This document shows positions 21,101 to 32,345 of a stretch of 64,000 nucleotides of DNA, one piece after another. Each line of letters starts with the position of its first letter. The stretch's first letter is position 1. Made by a program: the position numbers and the translations under genes. Origin of the DNA: Malus domestica (taxonomy: Eukaryota; Streptophyta; Magnoliopsida; Rosales; Rosaceae); contig NC_091661.1 in NCBI RefSeq assembly GCF_042453785.1, forward strand, positions 28,635,501-28,699,500. The letters run 5' to 3'. The notes beneath the pieces are model-generated. The model made no database searches. It was not told where the DNA came from and saw only the letters and a program-made list of their open reading frames with translations.

Positions 21101-23366
21101 TTACCCTATTTTTTGTTGAGATGGATGCCCAATTGGGTGCCAAAAGGGATCAAAATACAGGCCAATGGAAGAAATTAAAGGCAGCCCCCTTGAATCTCCA
21201 ATTTTTATTCTTACAATTTTGCCATGTACAACTCCCCCTTCAAGTCTGTGAAGCCTCTTGTAACCTACTGTGGTTCCATTTGCCACCCTCTTACCGTCCA
21301 CGTAAATTATGTGCCGTTTGATCCTCTGACCAAGCCCGATCGCCTCCTGGATCCGAATCACATTGAATCTCAGCCCTTCATCTAATCTTGTACTTATAAA
21401 TTCAATCCAATGGTTCTCCTTTTCATCATCCCTTGGAGCCCAATATGTCCACAAATGGTCATTGTCTAGCATATTTTCAGGTTCAAAACCTCCTCCTTTG
21501 CCTCCTCTTTGGCTACTAACTTCAATAGAACATTTCTCTGCTAAATTGGTTGAAAATATTGTGTCGATTGCACTTCTGAATTCTCTCAGTCTTTGAACAT
21601 CTTCGTCGGCTATAAGTCCAGTCGAATTAGGAGGCACGTTGAGTAGCAGCACACTATTTCTCCCCACCGAGTTGTAGTAAATTTCAAGTAGCTTGCTTAG
21701 CCTCTTGGGTGACTCTGATTTATGCCAAAACCATCCATCTCGGATCGAAACGTCGCACTCTGCCGGCAACCAATCCGTCCCTTTTGGATCGCCCTTGTTG
21801 AGATAACTGCATTCAATTACAAGACATCAATTAGATGGTGGATTAAGACTTGAGATATCACTTTCCTACACTAACATCAAGTCATCAACCAATGTTCTTG
21901 TTTACAGGTTAAGCTAAATGAGCTACAATTATGCAATGGCGAAGCCAGAATTTTAGTCTAAGAGAGGCCCAAATGTTTCAATTTGAAACGCTCTCCTAAT
22001 CTTACAAAAATTATTGTGTCGTGTGATGAGCAACCGACCAACGTCATTTGGGTCTGGTATGGTGTCATCCTCCTCATCCTCTTTTTTAAACCAAAACTTC
22101 AAGCTTCTCTGACTTTCTTCATCTCTCCCTCCACTGATCCAAGACCAAAGTCCTCTTCAAAGCTCACAAGCAACATATTGCTTGAACTTTATAGGAGTCA
22201 CCAACCTCAAATCAAACCCAATAAAAAAAATTAAAGTAAAAGCGTTGAATTCGGACCCTGAGCCTACGGAAAACCTTAAAAATCATAAGCATAACAATAA
22301 ATTTTTCTGTGTCAAGATGAGTGGGACCATATTCGTATGTTCATGCTTCGCCTAAAAACTTACTAGTCATATATAGAAAGAAATCCAACCCTCAATCTAT
22401 CATAATGATGGAATCTTATTACAAAGAGAAGAAAAGTGAATTTCCTTGAATAGAAAGCAAAAAATGGTACCCACTCTTCAATGCTTGCATTGCCAATGGA
22501 TAGTGAGGTTCGATTAATGGTGGACCAACACGTGCTCCCGGCAAACCCTTCCTCATTTCCAACCCATCTAGCATCCGGACCCGCATCCGAAAATATGTTA
22601 ATGGAGCTCTGCAACTCCTTCACCATGGAGAACCAATCTGTGAAATAATAGGACATGTTTGGTGCACTCTTCCCCTTATACCCATCAAACCAAATTTCTT
22701 TCACACCCCCATATCTATCAACAACAAAAACAAATCAATAAACGTTTACTACTCATTAAAGTTAATATTTTGTATCAGACGTGAGTTAGATCGAATGATA
22801 AATGCATTGGATCAGGGGACTTACCTATTGAGAAGCTCTTGCAGTTGAGCTAAGTAGTATTGGTTGTAGGCAATCTCATGCCCGTATCTCTGATCATGTC
22901 TATCCCACGGTGAGAGATAGAACCCTACATCAATCCCACGGCGATTGGCTGCATCAACCAGCTCATGCACAACATCCCCGTGACCATTTCTCCAAGGACT
23001 ATATGCCACGGAGTGATCCGTGTACTTTGAAGGCCACAAGCAAAACCCATCGTGGTGTTTGGCAGTCAGTATCATCAGTGATATGCCGGCGTCCGACGCT
23101 GTTTTGGCCCATTGGTTGGCGTCGAGACCGACTGGGTTGAATATTCCGGGGCTTTCGTGCCCCGTTCCCCGTTCGAAGCCAGTGAACGTGTTCACTCCGA
23201 AGTGGAGGAACATGATGATCTCCCTTTGCTGCCATTTGAGCTGGAGGTATGTGGGAAGGGGTAGGATTGGCAGTGGAGGTGTTGAGACTTGCTCAAACTT
23301 GGAGAAGGTGAAAGTGCACAGCTGAAAAAATGTGATTACGCACAAAGAGCACCATAATTTAGCCAT
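21101..23366 (-). CDS. Alpha-L-fucosidase (GH29, plant FUC1-like), copy 2
   Basis: Three exons: 23366-22825, 22714-22475 and 21806-21101, with the same phases as copy 1, giving 495 residues. It has a signal peptide and the nucleophile region KEIWFDG intact (Asp191). It differs from copy 1 in the fucose-binding loop: HFGVNTFT-GFERG in place of HFGVNTFT-DSEWG, so the usually conserved Trp66 is Arg, and DS is GF. The last residues are also extended (HPSQQKIG). The open frame is complete, so the gene may make a protein with weak or altered activity. Intron 2 carries a unit-2-specific insertion (21938-22352). Splice donor 2 is GTGGGT rather than GTGAGT. Confidence 0.9.
21938..22352. mobile_element. 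Non-autonomous DNA element in fucosidase copy 2 intron 2
   Basis: Left end TGGCGAAGCCAG and, inverted at the right, TTAGGCGAAGCATGA. It is absent at the matching place in unit 1. I could not fix the target duplication because the surrounding intron has diverged. Confidence 0.5.
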
Positions 23367-23600
23367 AATTACAATGGCTTTGGCCCTTTGAGTTCATTTA
23401 TTTGTTGTCTATTTAGCACCAATTAAATAGGACTGGAATTATAGTCGTGCTTAATTTTATAATCTCAATAAAACCCATAAGTTGAAATTGGCCTATAGGA
23501 TTCATCTTAATCTCTTTATTTCTTTTATATCTTCTTTGGTTTATGTTACTTAGTTTGCACCGTGTTAGTTTTGTTTCAGGTTGAAATTCTTGCATATACA

Positions 23601-24148
23601 GCAAAAATGCTATTTTACCATCTATTTGTACTATTTTTCTAATAGAAATGAAACCAACATGTGTTGTGTGCTCTACCTTTATTAGAAAGGTGATACAAAT
23701 GATGATACAAATAAATGATAAGTGTAACACTACTATATGTACATGGGCTAAGACCCCCCCTCTGTAAGTCTTCAAAGAGGATTGTGGTATGCCTAATCAT
23801 GGGATTAGGGACGGAGCTAGAGATTTTTTTTAATGGGGGCATTAAACCAAAAATTTATTAAGCGAAATGAAATTAATGATATCCACACACCTCTTTTTTA
23901 TCCTTCTACCACACCTTTGCTTATTTTTATCGATTGGTTTTCTTTTAGTTATGGAACTCAATAGCTAGAAATGCACAAGAATGTGTAAGGAGAGAAGGGA
24001 ATGTGTGGAAATTGATATTACATGTACTCTTTTTTCTTTTAAGATCAATGTGAGTGGGGGCATTTGCCCCCAATGAATATAAGGTGCCTCCGTCCATGCC
24101 TGGGATGAGGTAGCCTCCCCTTCTCCTGAAGTTTTTGTTACCGAAAAA
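23601..24148 (+). mobile_element. SINE-like retroposon with nested hAT-type MITE
   Basis: A perfect 18-bp duplication GAAATTCTTGCATATACA lies at 23583-23600 and 24149-24166. Unit 1 has a single such site at about 16545. The 3' end is short and A-rich (ACCGAAAAA). Removing the nested element leaves about 250 bp of SINE-like size, but I do not recognise clear pol III boxes. Confidence 0.75.
23808..24100. mobile_element. hAT-type MITE nested in a retroposon
   Basis: Near-perfect 8-bp duplication, TGGGATTA (23800-23807) and TGGGATGA (24101-24108). Inverted GGACGGAG ends, with an inverted TGGGGGCA-type subterminal word. Confidence 0.7.
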
Positions 24149-24366
24149 GAAATTCTTGCATATACATTATAATTGCTAGAGTATTTACTATTTTATGAGT
24201 TCCTTTTCTATTTGAGCCGTTTTATAATTTAATTTAAACTATGAAGAGGGGGATTCGAACTTGAGTGCATGAAGAATACATTGTTTTAATCTCAACTTAG
24301 CTCAACCCAAACTTGCTATTATTTTTGAAGTTAGAAAAAGAAAACAATCTAAAGAAACCCAACCAA

Positions 24367-24872
24367 GCCACTTAGTACTACAGTCTAGTGATATTCCTCT
24401 TCACTTGTAAGTTAAAGGTCTTATGTTCGATTTTTGCTATAGACGAGTTTGAACCACATTATTATTAGCACATTGTAAGGCTAAGCCCACCCAAAGGCGG
24501 ATGCACACTGGGACCTAGGTGGTCCTAGGACCACCCTGAGTTCAGAAAATATACATGTTAAGGTCTTCCGAGGACCATCTGAATGTTTTGTACGGGTCCT
24601 TTTGTATCTACCAAGTGTTTGATGTAATACCTGCTAGGACTACACTCGACAGGTTGCGCAGCCTACACTCAATAAATTTTCTCGATATCGCTCATCAAAT
24701 GTTTGACGAAATGCCTCAGTGAATAAACTAAAACTTTTTTTGCGTGCTTTGCGCTCTGTTTCTATCTAAAAAACTTGGACTGCCCAAGATTTAAATCCTA
24801 AATCCGCCATTGAGCCCACCCCTCCTCCTTAATGTAAATACTATCGTTTGTTCAAAAAAAAAAAAAAAAAAA
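24367..24872 (+). mobile_element. tRNA-derived SINE interrupted by a hAT-type MITE
   Basis: Perfect 12-bp duplication AAACCCAACCAA (24355-24366 and 24873-24884); unit 1 has the empty site at about 16740. The head CCACTTAGTACTACAGTC and the B-box-like TTATGTTCGATTTT fit a pol III promoter. It ends in a poly-A tail of about 20 A. About 177 bp without the nested element. Confidence 0.85.
24493..24813. mobile_element. hAT-type MITE nested in a SINE
   Basis: Perfect 8-bp duplication GCCCACCC (24485-24492 and 24814-24821). Inverted GGCGGAT ends. A related sequence occurs at about 9990-10310. Confidence 0.8.
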
Positions 24873-25301
24873 AAACCCAACCAAATGAAAACAACTAAAC
24901 AAGCATACATCAATGAAAAAAAATCAAGGGAAAGTATTCAAAAAATTAAATCATTTCTAAACAGATGAACACATCTAAAAGTGATGTAGCGAGGACCAAG
25001 CATGGAGAGATCGAAATTATCTTGATGGAGCAATGCCAAAGTAATAACAACTACTACTAATTGTTAAAGGAAGATGAATTTTTATAGGTGGGAATAGGGG
25101 GACCAAACACATATATAAAACCTAAAAGAATATTCTCCCATATAAAGAAAGACAAGCATGCATGACACCAACCAACCTTTTTCTGCATCAAGTTTTGTTT
25201 TCTTCACTTTATCTTTGCAATTGTTGTTATGTGCTGCAATCGTTCACGGATTTCTTTGCGTTTTCGTCTGAGTTCATATGCGAAGGACCATTATAAATTT
25301 A

Positions 25302-25449
25302 GAGGTGTGATAGCCACACACCTCATTTTACTTCTCACACACCTTTTTAATTTTCGGCCGTCAGATCAGATGAATTGATGAAGATCAACGGACAAAAAAT
25401 ATCAAGGGGTGTGTGAAAAATAAAATGGGATGTGTGGATAGCACACCCC
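25302..25449. mobile_element. hAT-type MITE, family B, copy 1
   Basis: 148 bp with long inverted repeats (GAGGTGTGATAGCCACACAC against GGGGTGTGCTATCCACACAT). Perfect 8-bp duplication TAAATTTA (25294-25301 and 25450-25457). Absent from unit 1. Confidence 0.88.
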
Positions 25450-25866
25450 TAAATTTATAAGGATAAATACTCTCCCGTCACCAATTTATCGTGATAAGTG
25501 TTTATTAGATGAGTAGTTTGTATTTTGAATATCTGACAAGTATTTATCAAACAAGCGTCGCTACGGAAACTATATTGCAAAGAGAGTCTCCATTACATGG
25601 CTGTCGACTTTGGAAGTTTACAGTGATTGCGTTTCTAGAAAAATATGGACGCATTAGTGGAGAATATTAATGTATGCAAAGCCACATAATAGGGAAGTGA
25701 GATGTCTTATAAAACATTCTTAAATAGTTAAAATACTATGAAGGCCACATAATAGGGTTATGTTGTGGATCGTCAAGGACAATCTGTCACTATAATTAGG
25801 TAAGAGATTTTGTAAGGTTTCATATGTGAGATCCATAAATCTATTTAAATATTGCCACATGGATAA

Positions 25867-26028
25867 TTTTTTTTAGTACATCAATATTTTTACATTAAGG
25901 GAATGGTGAGTTCGGTTAAGTCACGTAATTGGCAACCTAATTTGGTATCGAATTCATCACGAGATTCGAACCTAAGACATCTCACTTCCAAGTGAAGAGG
26001 AATACCAACAGACCGTAGTATTAAGTGG
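25867..26028 (-). mobile_element. tRNA-derived SINE
   Basis: 11-bp duplication CACATGGATAA (25856-25866 and 26029-26039), with the empty site in unit 1 at about 18760. On the minus strand the head CCACTTAATACTACGGTC and the B box GGTTCGAATCTC lead to an oligo-A tail (plus-strand T run at 25867-25874). The head matches the SINE at 24367 but the body differs. Confidence 0.85.
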
Positions 26029-26353
26029 CACATGGATAAATTTTAAACTATATAAAAAGTAAGAGAAATGCCAAGAATACTCTCTAAAAAATGAGACTTT
26101 TCATGGATTTTTTGTCATATGTTTTTGGCACAATATTTTATACTATTGGCACAAGAATACTCTCTCCTTAACATTTCTTAAAAAAAAAATTTAAAATCGT
26201 TAAAATTAAATTTAAAAAAATAAAAAATTACGAGATGCGCCTGCATTTTCACAATAGCAAGAATAATACTCAATGCCAAGAAGAGAAAGGAGGAGGCCAT
26301 CGGCAAAAGGAGATCATCGTCAACGAAAGGCCATCTTCACGGTCCGCCCTAAG

Positions 26354-26661
26354 GTACCGTTTGGTACGTGGGACGGGACGGAACGAAGTGGGATGAGACA
26401 TTCTGTCTCACGTTTGATATGCCTAAAATGGGTGGAACGTGTTGTTTCACGGGACGAATTTTTGGTGAATTTTCGTTTCACCTCATCCCCTGGAACGACT
26501 CGTTCCACATATGTGGAACACAAAATTATAACATCTCCGTCTCCTTCTTCTTCCTCCTTGTTTCCATCCGATGGCATCTTTGCTCCCTCTCAATTCCGTC
26601 CTATCATGTCATGTCTCGTCCCATTCCGTTCCATCTCGTCCCGTCTGCATACCAAACTATA
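26354..26661. mobile_element. MITE with CCTAAG target duplication
   Basis: Direct CCTAAG at 26348-26353 and 26662-26667. Inverted ends GTACCGTTTGGTAC and TATAGTTTGGTAT, followed by GACGGGAC-GGAACG words in both orientations. Open frames seen across it are by-products of the inverted repeat. Confidence 0.75.
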
Positions 26662-26667
26662 CCTAAG

Positions 26668-29600
26668 AGCATTCTCAATGGAGGTTTTATCCTCTATGAA
26701 ATTACTATCTTTTAAGTCTTAATGAAACATGTAATCTCTAATGAGTTGGAAAATGGGGTTAGATCCACTACTGGAGCTATCAACTTCATTTCTTGAGTAG
26801 CATAAAATTGGGCTACATCTAGCCCCAAAAAATAATGGGTCCCACAAAAAAGTAGCAACTCAAATGAGGAAAATTCTATCACTCACTCTCTACTTGCGAA
26901 TGCACTTATACTCACATTTTATTCTTTTTTTTTTAATTCTTTTTTCTTACATATTTTTATTGCAATTTGACTAATTAATAATTTTTTTAAAATTCCATAA
27001 GAATTAAAATTTCAAATTGATTTAACGTTCATGGATATTTGTGGGTGAAATTTTCAAATAATTTTTTTTAAGATTGTATGATATTAATTTACTAATTGGT
27101 GCTAGGTAAATTGTTGTGTTGTACTTGAAAATCAAATTATTTCAGATGGCAAAGTGGGGATTTGTATATTTCAACTGATAAGATTGAGATAAGATAATCT
27201 AATCAAACGAACGATTCATAAGTGATGAAATCTAATTTTGTTATAACTTGAACTTTTTCAAGTTGAAAGGGTTCATAAAAAAATTTAAGATAACACGTCC
27301 AAAAATCAACTTAAGAAAAGTTAACACAAAAAAAAAAATCATCGCATAATCAAATTACTCCATAAATAAAAATATATAATTGCATATAGAGCTCTAAATA
27401 AATAACTCTTCATTGGTAGAGATTCTTTTATAAAGTTTCAAAGATTCCTCAGAATTCTAAAATGTATCCACCACTTTTTCAGCCCCTATAAAGGCTCCCA
27501 CAAAAAATGCTCTAAAGGTAGCCAGAAGAGTTGGCCGCTTGGGCCCAATTTCGGGGGCCCAATTTTTTCTTTTTTACTCAATAGATACATGTTATATATA
27601 GTAAATGTAGAAGAAAAATAATTGATTACAAACTGACAAGTAATGTAGTGGACTTCTTATACTTCCTCTGTTTTGAAAATGAGCCCATACCATGCATACC
27701 AATTTAGGAATCTGCTTTGCCGGTCCCATCTAGATGTTCACAATTGATGATATGGTAATATAATTAAAATTAATTATAAAAAGACAAATTATATGATTGT
27801 TGTTATACATTGAAAGACTTATAAACTAAGGGCCTCCTAACAATGCCTCGCCGAACTCCCGAAATCTCAAAGCCGGCCCAGATCATCGTTGTAATGACCG
27901 AGTAGAGGATGTCATCCAAGCTTGTCTAATTGCAAATTTCTTGTTCAGATTGGCATGCTGTCTCAAATTGAGGGAGAGAGGCTGCAATGGGAGACTGTCG
28001 GTTGTTGTTTGGTGTCAGACACCAATGGGGATGAGCTGATGGATGGGTCAGATGGAAGTTGGTGTGGCTGGATTGGGGTGGTGTATCTGTGTGGCCAGAG
28101 TGAGGAGGGGAGGAGCTGACGTATCGACGGTGAAGGGATGAGATTGAAAACAGTGGTATCAGAGGTGGAGTGTGGATGGGCTAGGGGTATTTGGGTGAGG
28201 TCAGAGTGGGGAAGATAGTGGCTTGCGGCGGGAAAGATGATGGCTTTGTGGTTGAGTGCTTTCACGGAGGCCAAATCCTCTACACTCAAACTCTTACTGA
28301 GGCTATAGAGAGGCCACTAATATTTTGGTCGTAGAAGATTTGATCTCGTTTTTACCAAGCTTTTCTTCTTCTTCTTCTTCTTATTTTTTTGTTAATTATT
28401 TAATTATTTATTTGTTATCATTTTTTTTTTAATTTAAATTAATTGATTTTTTATTTTTTTTAATCCATGTGGAATCCTCATGTGTACATCAACAAACTAA
28501 CAGAAGTTTTAACAAAAAAATAATATTGATTTTCACCATCAATATCCAGAGACTATATTAATTAATTTTTAATTTTAGAAACAATCTGAATTGGATGCGT
28601 CAACTTTATAAAGGCATTTTAACCAAAATGGTTATTGAAATTAGCATAATTATTCACTTTGGTCCGTAAAAAATCTTTGTTAAATAAAGAAGAACGACAA
28701 AAATACCCTCAAAGACCAAAATATAAAATTATGCAAATTTCCAAAATTATTTTGACTAAAATAACTTTTATGAATCATATGATAAAAATCTTTGAAAATG
28801 TTATCTAGAAGATTTTCAATTTCGAAAAGCAAAAAGGTGATGTGATAAGTCAAAGTCACTATATATCATACCACCACATTGGTATAAATGCATAAAGTGA
28901 AATGCACCACAAGTAGCAATCCCATTTCTATATCATGATTCATTTTCAATAGTATACACCCCAAAGCTTATCTTGATCTAAGGTATAAAATATCGATGAT
29001 ATCGGAAATATCGGTAGTTAAAAAACACGAAAATTTCGATGGAAATATTGGAATATTATCGATATTGATAAAAATTGAATAAAAACCACGAAAATTGTAA
29101 GAAAAACTTGGAAATTTTTATTGAAACTTTGCAGGATGTTTATTTAGTCAATTATCTATTAGTTTATCACAAAAAATTAGAAGGAAATGCATTGCATGAT
29201 AGATATAACTGATTTAAGTTGATTATATAACGAGCTGACAAACATTGTGAGTGTAGAAAATATGTAGTAATTAATGAAAGAAGTTTAAACACACCATAAT
29301 CATTTATATATAATGAATTAGTACAATATTTTACACTTTATACATTGCATAGTAAGATACATGAGTGACTTAGCAAGGTCTAAAATATCGATGATATCGG
29401 AAATATCGGTAATCCAAAAACACGGAAATTTCGATTAAAATATCGGGATATTATGGATATTTTAGACCATGATCTTGATAATACAACAACAGATAGACAT
29501 CGATCCTTCATGTGATCAACCTCATTTGACCGTTGAGTTATTCTACCTTTAACCAAAATATAGATGAACATGAATTCATAGATGATGTCCATTGAATGGA

Positions 29601-30153
29601 AGGGAGTAATTCTAGAAATTGAGACTCTTTTGGATCTGGAATTGACGGATATAAAGATCTAGACCACTCATTTTAAATTCTGTAGTTTTCATTAACCCAT
29701 TTCACTAATCCACCTCACACAAATCAGAGGTGCAGATTTCTCTTTCTCTCTCTTTTTAACGGCTTGAAACTCCGAGTCTTTGGACTCCAACTACATAAAT
29801 CCAAAAAGAATCTCGACTCCAATTTTAAGGTATTTTATATGTTTGTCTCTTTTATCATATAATTTGTAAATAACCGTGATACATTAAAGTCAAATAGATG
29901 TCAAACAAGCAGCTAATCTATAATTTATAGAGTGACCTTATAAAACCATTTGAATGTCACCCTTTTTTAGAATCATGTCATTATGAAAGATCAAATAGAC
30001 GTCCAAAAAGTAGTCAATATGCAACTATTAGACGATCTTACAAGCTCAAATGTCTCTCTCGTCAAACAATATCATCCACAAGATCAAATAGATGTTAAAG
30101 AGCTAATATGCAATTATGTTGTGATATCTTCATTATAACCCCACTTAAATTAA
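26668..30153. other. Intergenic, AT-rich, diffuse repeats
   Basis: No gene recognised. A possible decayed element spans about 26668-27516, with inverted AGAGCATT words at its ends. A GGCCGG-ended debris block lies at 27530-27885. A pair of direct repeats of about 88 bp (TAAAATATCGATGATATCGG) occurs at 28981-29068 and 29378-29467, 395 bp apart. Confidence 0.45.
28981..29467. repeat. Pair of direct repeats, TATCGATGATATCGG type
   Basis: Two copies of about 88 bp, each rich in ATCGAT/ATATCGG words, flank about 310 bp of AT-rich DNA. They might be the ends of a small TRIM-like element, but I see no primer-binding site or target duplication. Confidence 0.4.
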
Positions 30154-30273
30154 GAAAATTGTTATTAGCATTCCAAAATCTCATTCTACACACATAACTT
30201 TTTATATTTAAAAAGAAAAATACACTTATGAAGAGTGTAGAATGAGATTTTTAGAATGTCAATAACACTTCCC
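30154..30273. mobile_element. hAT-type MITE, family A, copy 3
   Basis: 120 bp with a perfect 8-bp duplication TAAATTAA (30146-30153 and 30274-30281). Inverted ends GAAAATTGTTATTAGCATTC and GGGAAGTGTTATTGACATTC. Confidence 0.9.
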
Positions 30274-30664
30274 TAAATTAATTGCATTTGTGCTTTCAGA
30301 TACTAAATCAAATCAACATATCCGGTACTTCGGAGTATTCAAAAAGTTTTGGTAATGGCCATTCTCTTACACAAAATCCTGCAATTTTCCTGACACATGG
30401 TAAAAGCGCAAATTTTGACTACAACACCACTATCATAAAGTGTGGCCATTGAAACTGTGCTTCTGGATTTTATTGCAATGCAATGAACCTCACCTGCCTC
30501 CTGCAACTCCATCTCACCATTCAAGAACCCTCATTTAGTTTTCTTGCACTCTCCATTAATATTTATACACTTCTGTGGCTAAAGACTTTATGTTCAAACC
30601 CTCAACCCCCCAACACCAACCAAATCGCTTCTGATTTTCTTCCTCTGTACTTTCTTCTTCTCCC

Positions 30665-32345
30665 ATGGAACTTCAAAGACTTTTGCTCCTCATAATTGTA
30701 ACTTCAGTGGAAACCCTAATTGTCCTGCAAAAAAGAGAACCCATTTTCCACTTCATCCATCTCCCATGCCTGATCATTTTCTTCACCCTCCAGTCTTGCT
30801 TCTTCTCAAACCCTACCCAAGTCTATTTGGTGGACTTTTCATGCTTAAAACCACCAAGCTCCTGCATTGTTCCCTTCTCCAAATTCCTCGGAAACGCCTC
30901 AAAGTTCGAATCTTTCGACAAGGAAAGCCTCGCTTTCATGGCGAAAGTGCTCGCTTCTTCAGGTCACGGCCAAGAAACCTACCTTCCTCCAGCCCTACAC
31001 CACATTCCACCATTGTCCCACCACCAAGAATCCATCGAAGAAGTCCACATGGTGCTCTTTCCCATCATGGATGATCTTTTGGCCAAAACAAACCTTTCTC
31101 CGCAAGAAATTGACATTTTGATAGTGAACTGCAGCGGCTTCTGCCCTTCTCCTTCTTTCGCCTCCATTGTCATCAACAAGTACTCGATGCGAAGCGACGT
31201 AAAGAGCTACAGTCTCTCTGGCATGGGGTGCAGCGCAAGCGCTTTAGCCATTGATTTGGCTAAAAATCTTCTGAAAGTTCACAAGAATTCTTATGCCGTT
31301 GTTCTTAGCACGGAGATTTTATCAACGGGCTGGTATGCAGGACACGAGCAGCCTAAGTTGATCCTCAATTGCGTCTTCCGAATGGGGAGCGCGGCAATCT
31401 TGCTTACGAACAAGAAACGAGAAAAAATGAATTCGAAATACCAACTGTTCCTGACACTAAGAACCCAGAAAGCGTTTGATGATAGGGCTTATCTTTCGAC
31501 CATACGCGAAGAGGACTCTAATGGAAAACTTGGCGTCACCATCAAGCGAGATATTCTAGAGGCATGGTCTGAAATTTCGATAGTAATCTCGAAATTTCTT
31601 CAATTTTTTTCTGAATACAGCATTTTTTCGATTTTACCTTAAATTTCCATATAGTTTCTCCAGACATTGGTATCAATAATCCTTGCGTGATCACATTGAT
31701 AAGTTAAGAACAGTTCGTATTATCTATATAAATGTGATCAGCGATGTGATTAATAAACATGATACAAATAGCAACACTTGTAAGAATAGTTGCAAATACT
31801 TGTGTGTTTGAAAGCTCAAATAATTTCTGCTAACATCGATATTTAATACCTTACCACAGGTGGCTGGAGAGTTACTTCGTTGGAATGTGATGGTTCTCGG
31901 CTCTTCAATCTTGCCATTCTTGGAAAAATTTCGATATGGGGTTTCAGTAATCCGGAAGAGGTACATTGACAAGTCTACAGAGATTTACGTGCCGAATTTC
32001 AAGACTGTGATCGAGCATTTTTGTTTGCCGACTTCCGGGAGGCAGTTGGTGAGCGAGCTGGCCAAAGGGTTGAAGCTTGGGGACAGGGAAATGGAGGCTG
32101 CTCTGATGACACTGCACAGATTTGGGAACCAGTCATCGTCTTCGCTGTGGTATGAATTGGCATACTTGGAGGCCAAACAAAAAGTGAAGAAAGGTGATAG
32201 GGTTTGGCAGCTTGGAATGGGGACTGGGCCAAAATGCACTAGTTTGGTTTGGAAATGCATAAGGTCCATGGCTGAAGATGAGTCCAAGAAGGGCCCATGG
32301 GCCGACAGCATCCATCGATATCCGATGGTTGCCATGGATCGATGA
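30665..32345 (+). CDS. 3-ketoacyl-CoA synthase (KCS/FAE1-like), two exons
   Basis: Exons 30665-31561 and 31860-32345 give 460 residues. KCS is the condensing enzyme of the ER fatty-acid elongase; it joins malonyl-CoA to a long acyl-CoA for waxes, suberin and sphingolipids. Visible are hydrophobic N-terminal segments, the active-site Cys in GMGCSASALAIDLAKN, NCVFRMGSAA, the His in IEHFCLPTSGR, and the catalytic Asn in HRFGNQSSSSLWYELAY. All three catalytic residues are present. The frame joins only if intron 1 starts with GC (GAG|GCATGG) and ends at ACCACAG. No GT donor nearby keeps DILE-VAGELLR in frame, so I infer a GC-AG intron. A slightly shortened N-terminus is possible. Confidence 0.88.

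Larger units (their letters stand above)
19151..26228. repeat. Tandem segmental duplication, unit 2 (about 7.1 kb)
   Basis: Collinear partner of 12013-19150. Unit-2-specific insertions are a MITE (about 19302-19478), a solo LTR (19621-19870), an intronic element (21938-22352), a retroposon with nested MITE (23601-24148), a SINE with nested MITE (24367-24872), a MITE (25302-25449) and a SINE (25867-26028). Confidence 0.88.

Noticed and set aside
25940-26028. tRNA gene suggested by the GGTTCGAATC box
   Set aside because: No acceptor stem or cloverleaf; it belongs to a SINE with oligo-A tail and target duplication.
26273-26722. Overlapping open frames on both strands
   Set aside because: They are created by the inverted repeats of the MITE at 26354-26661.
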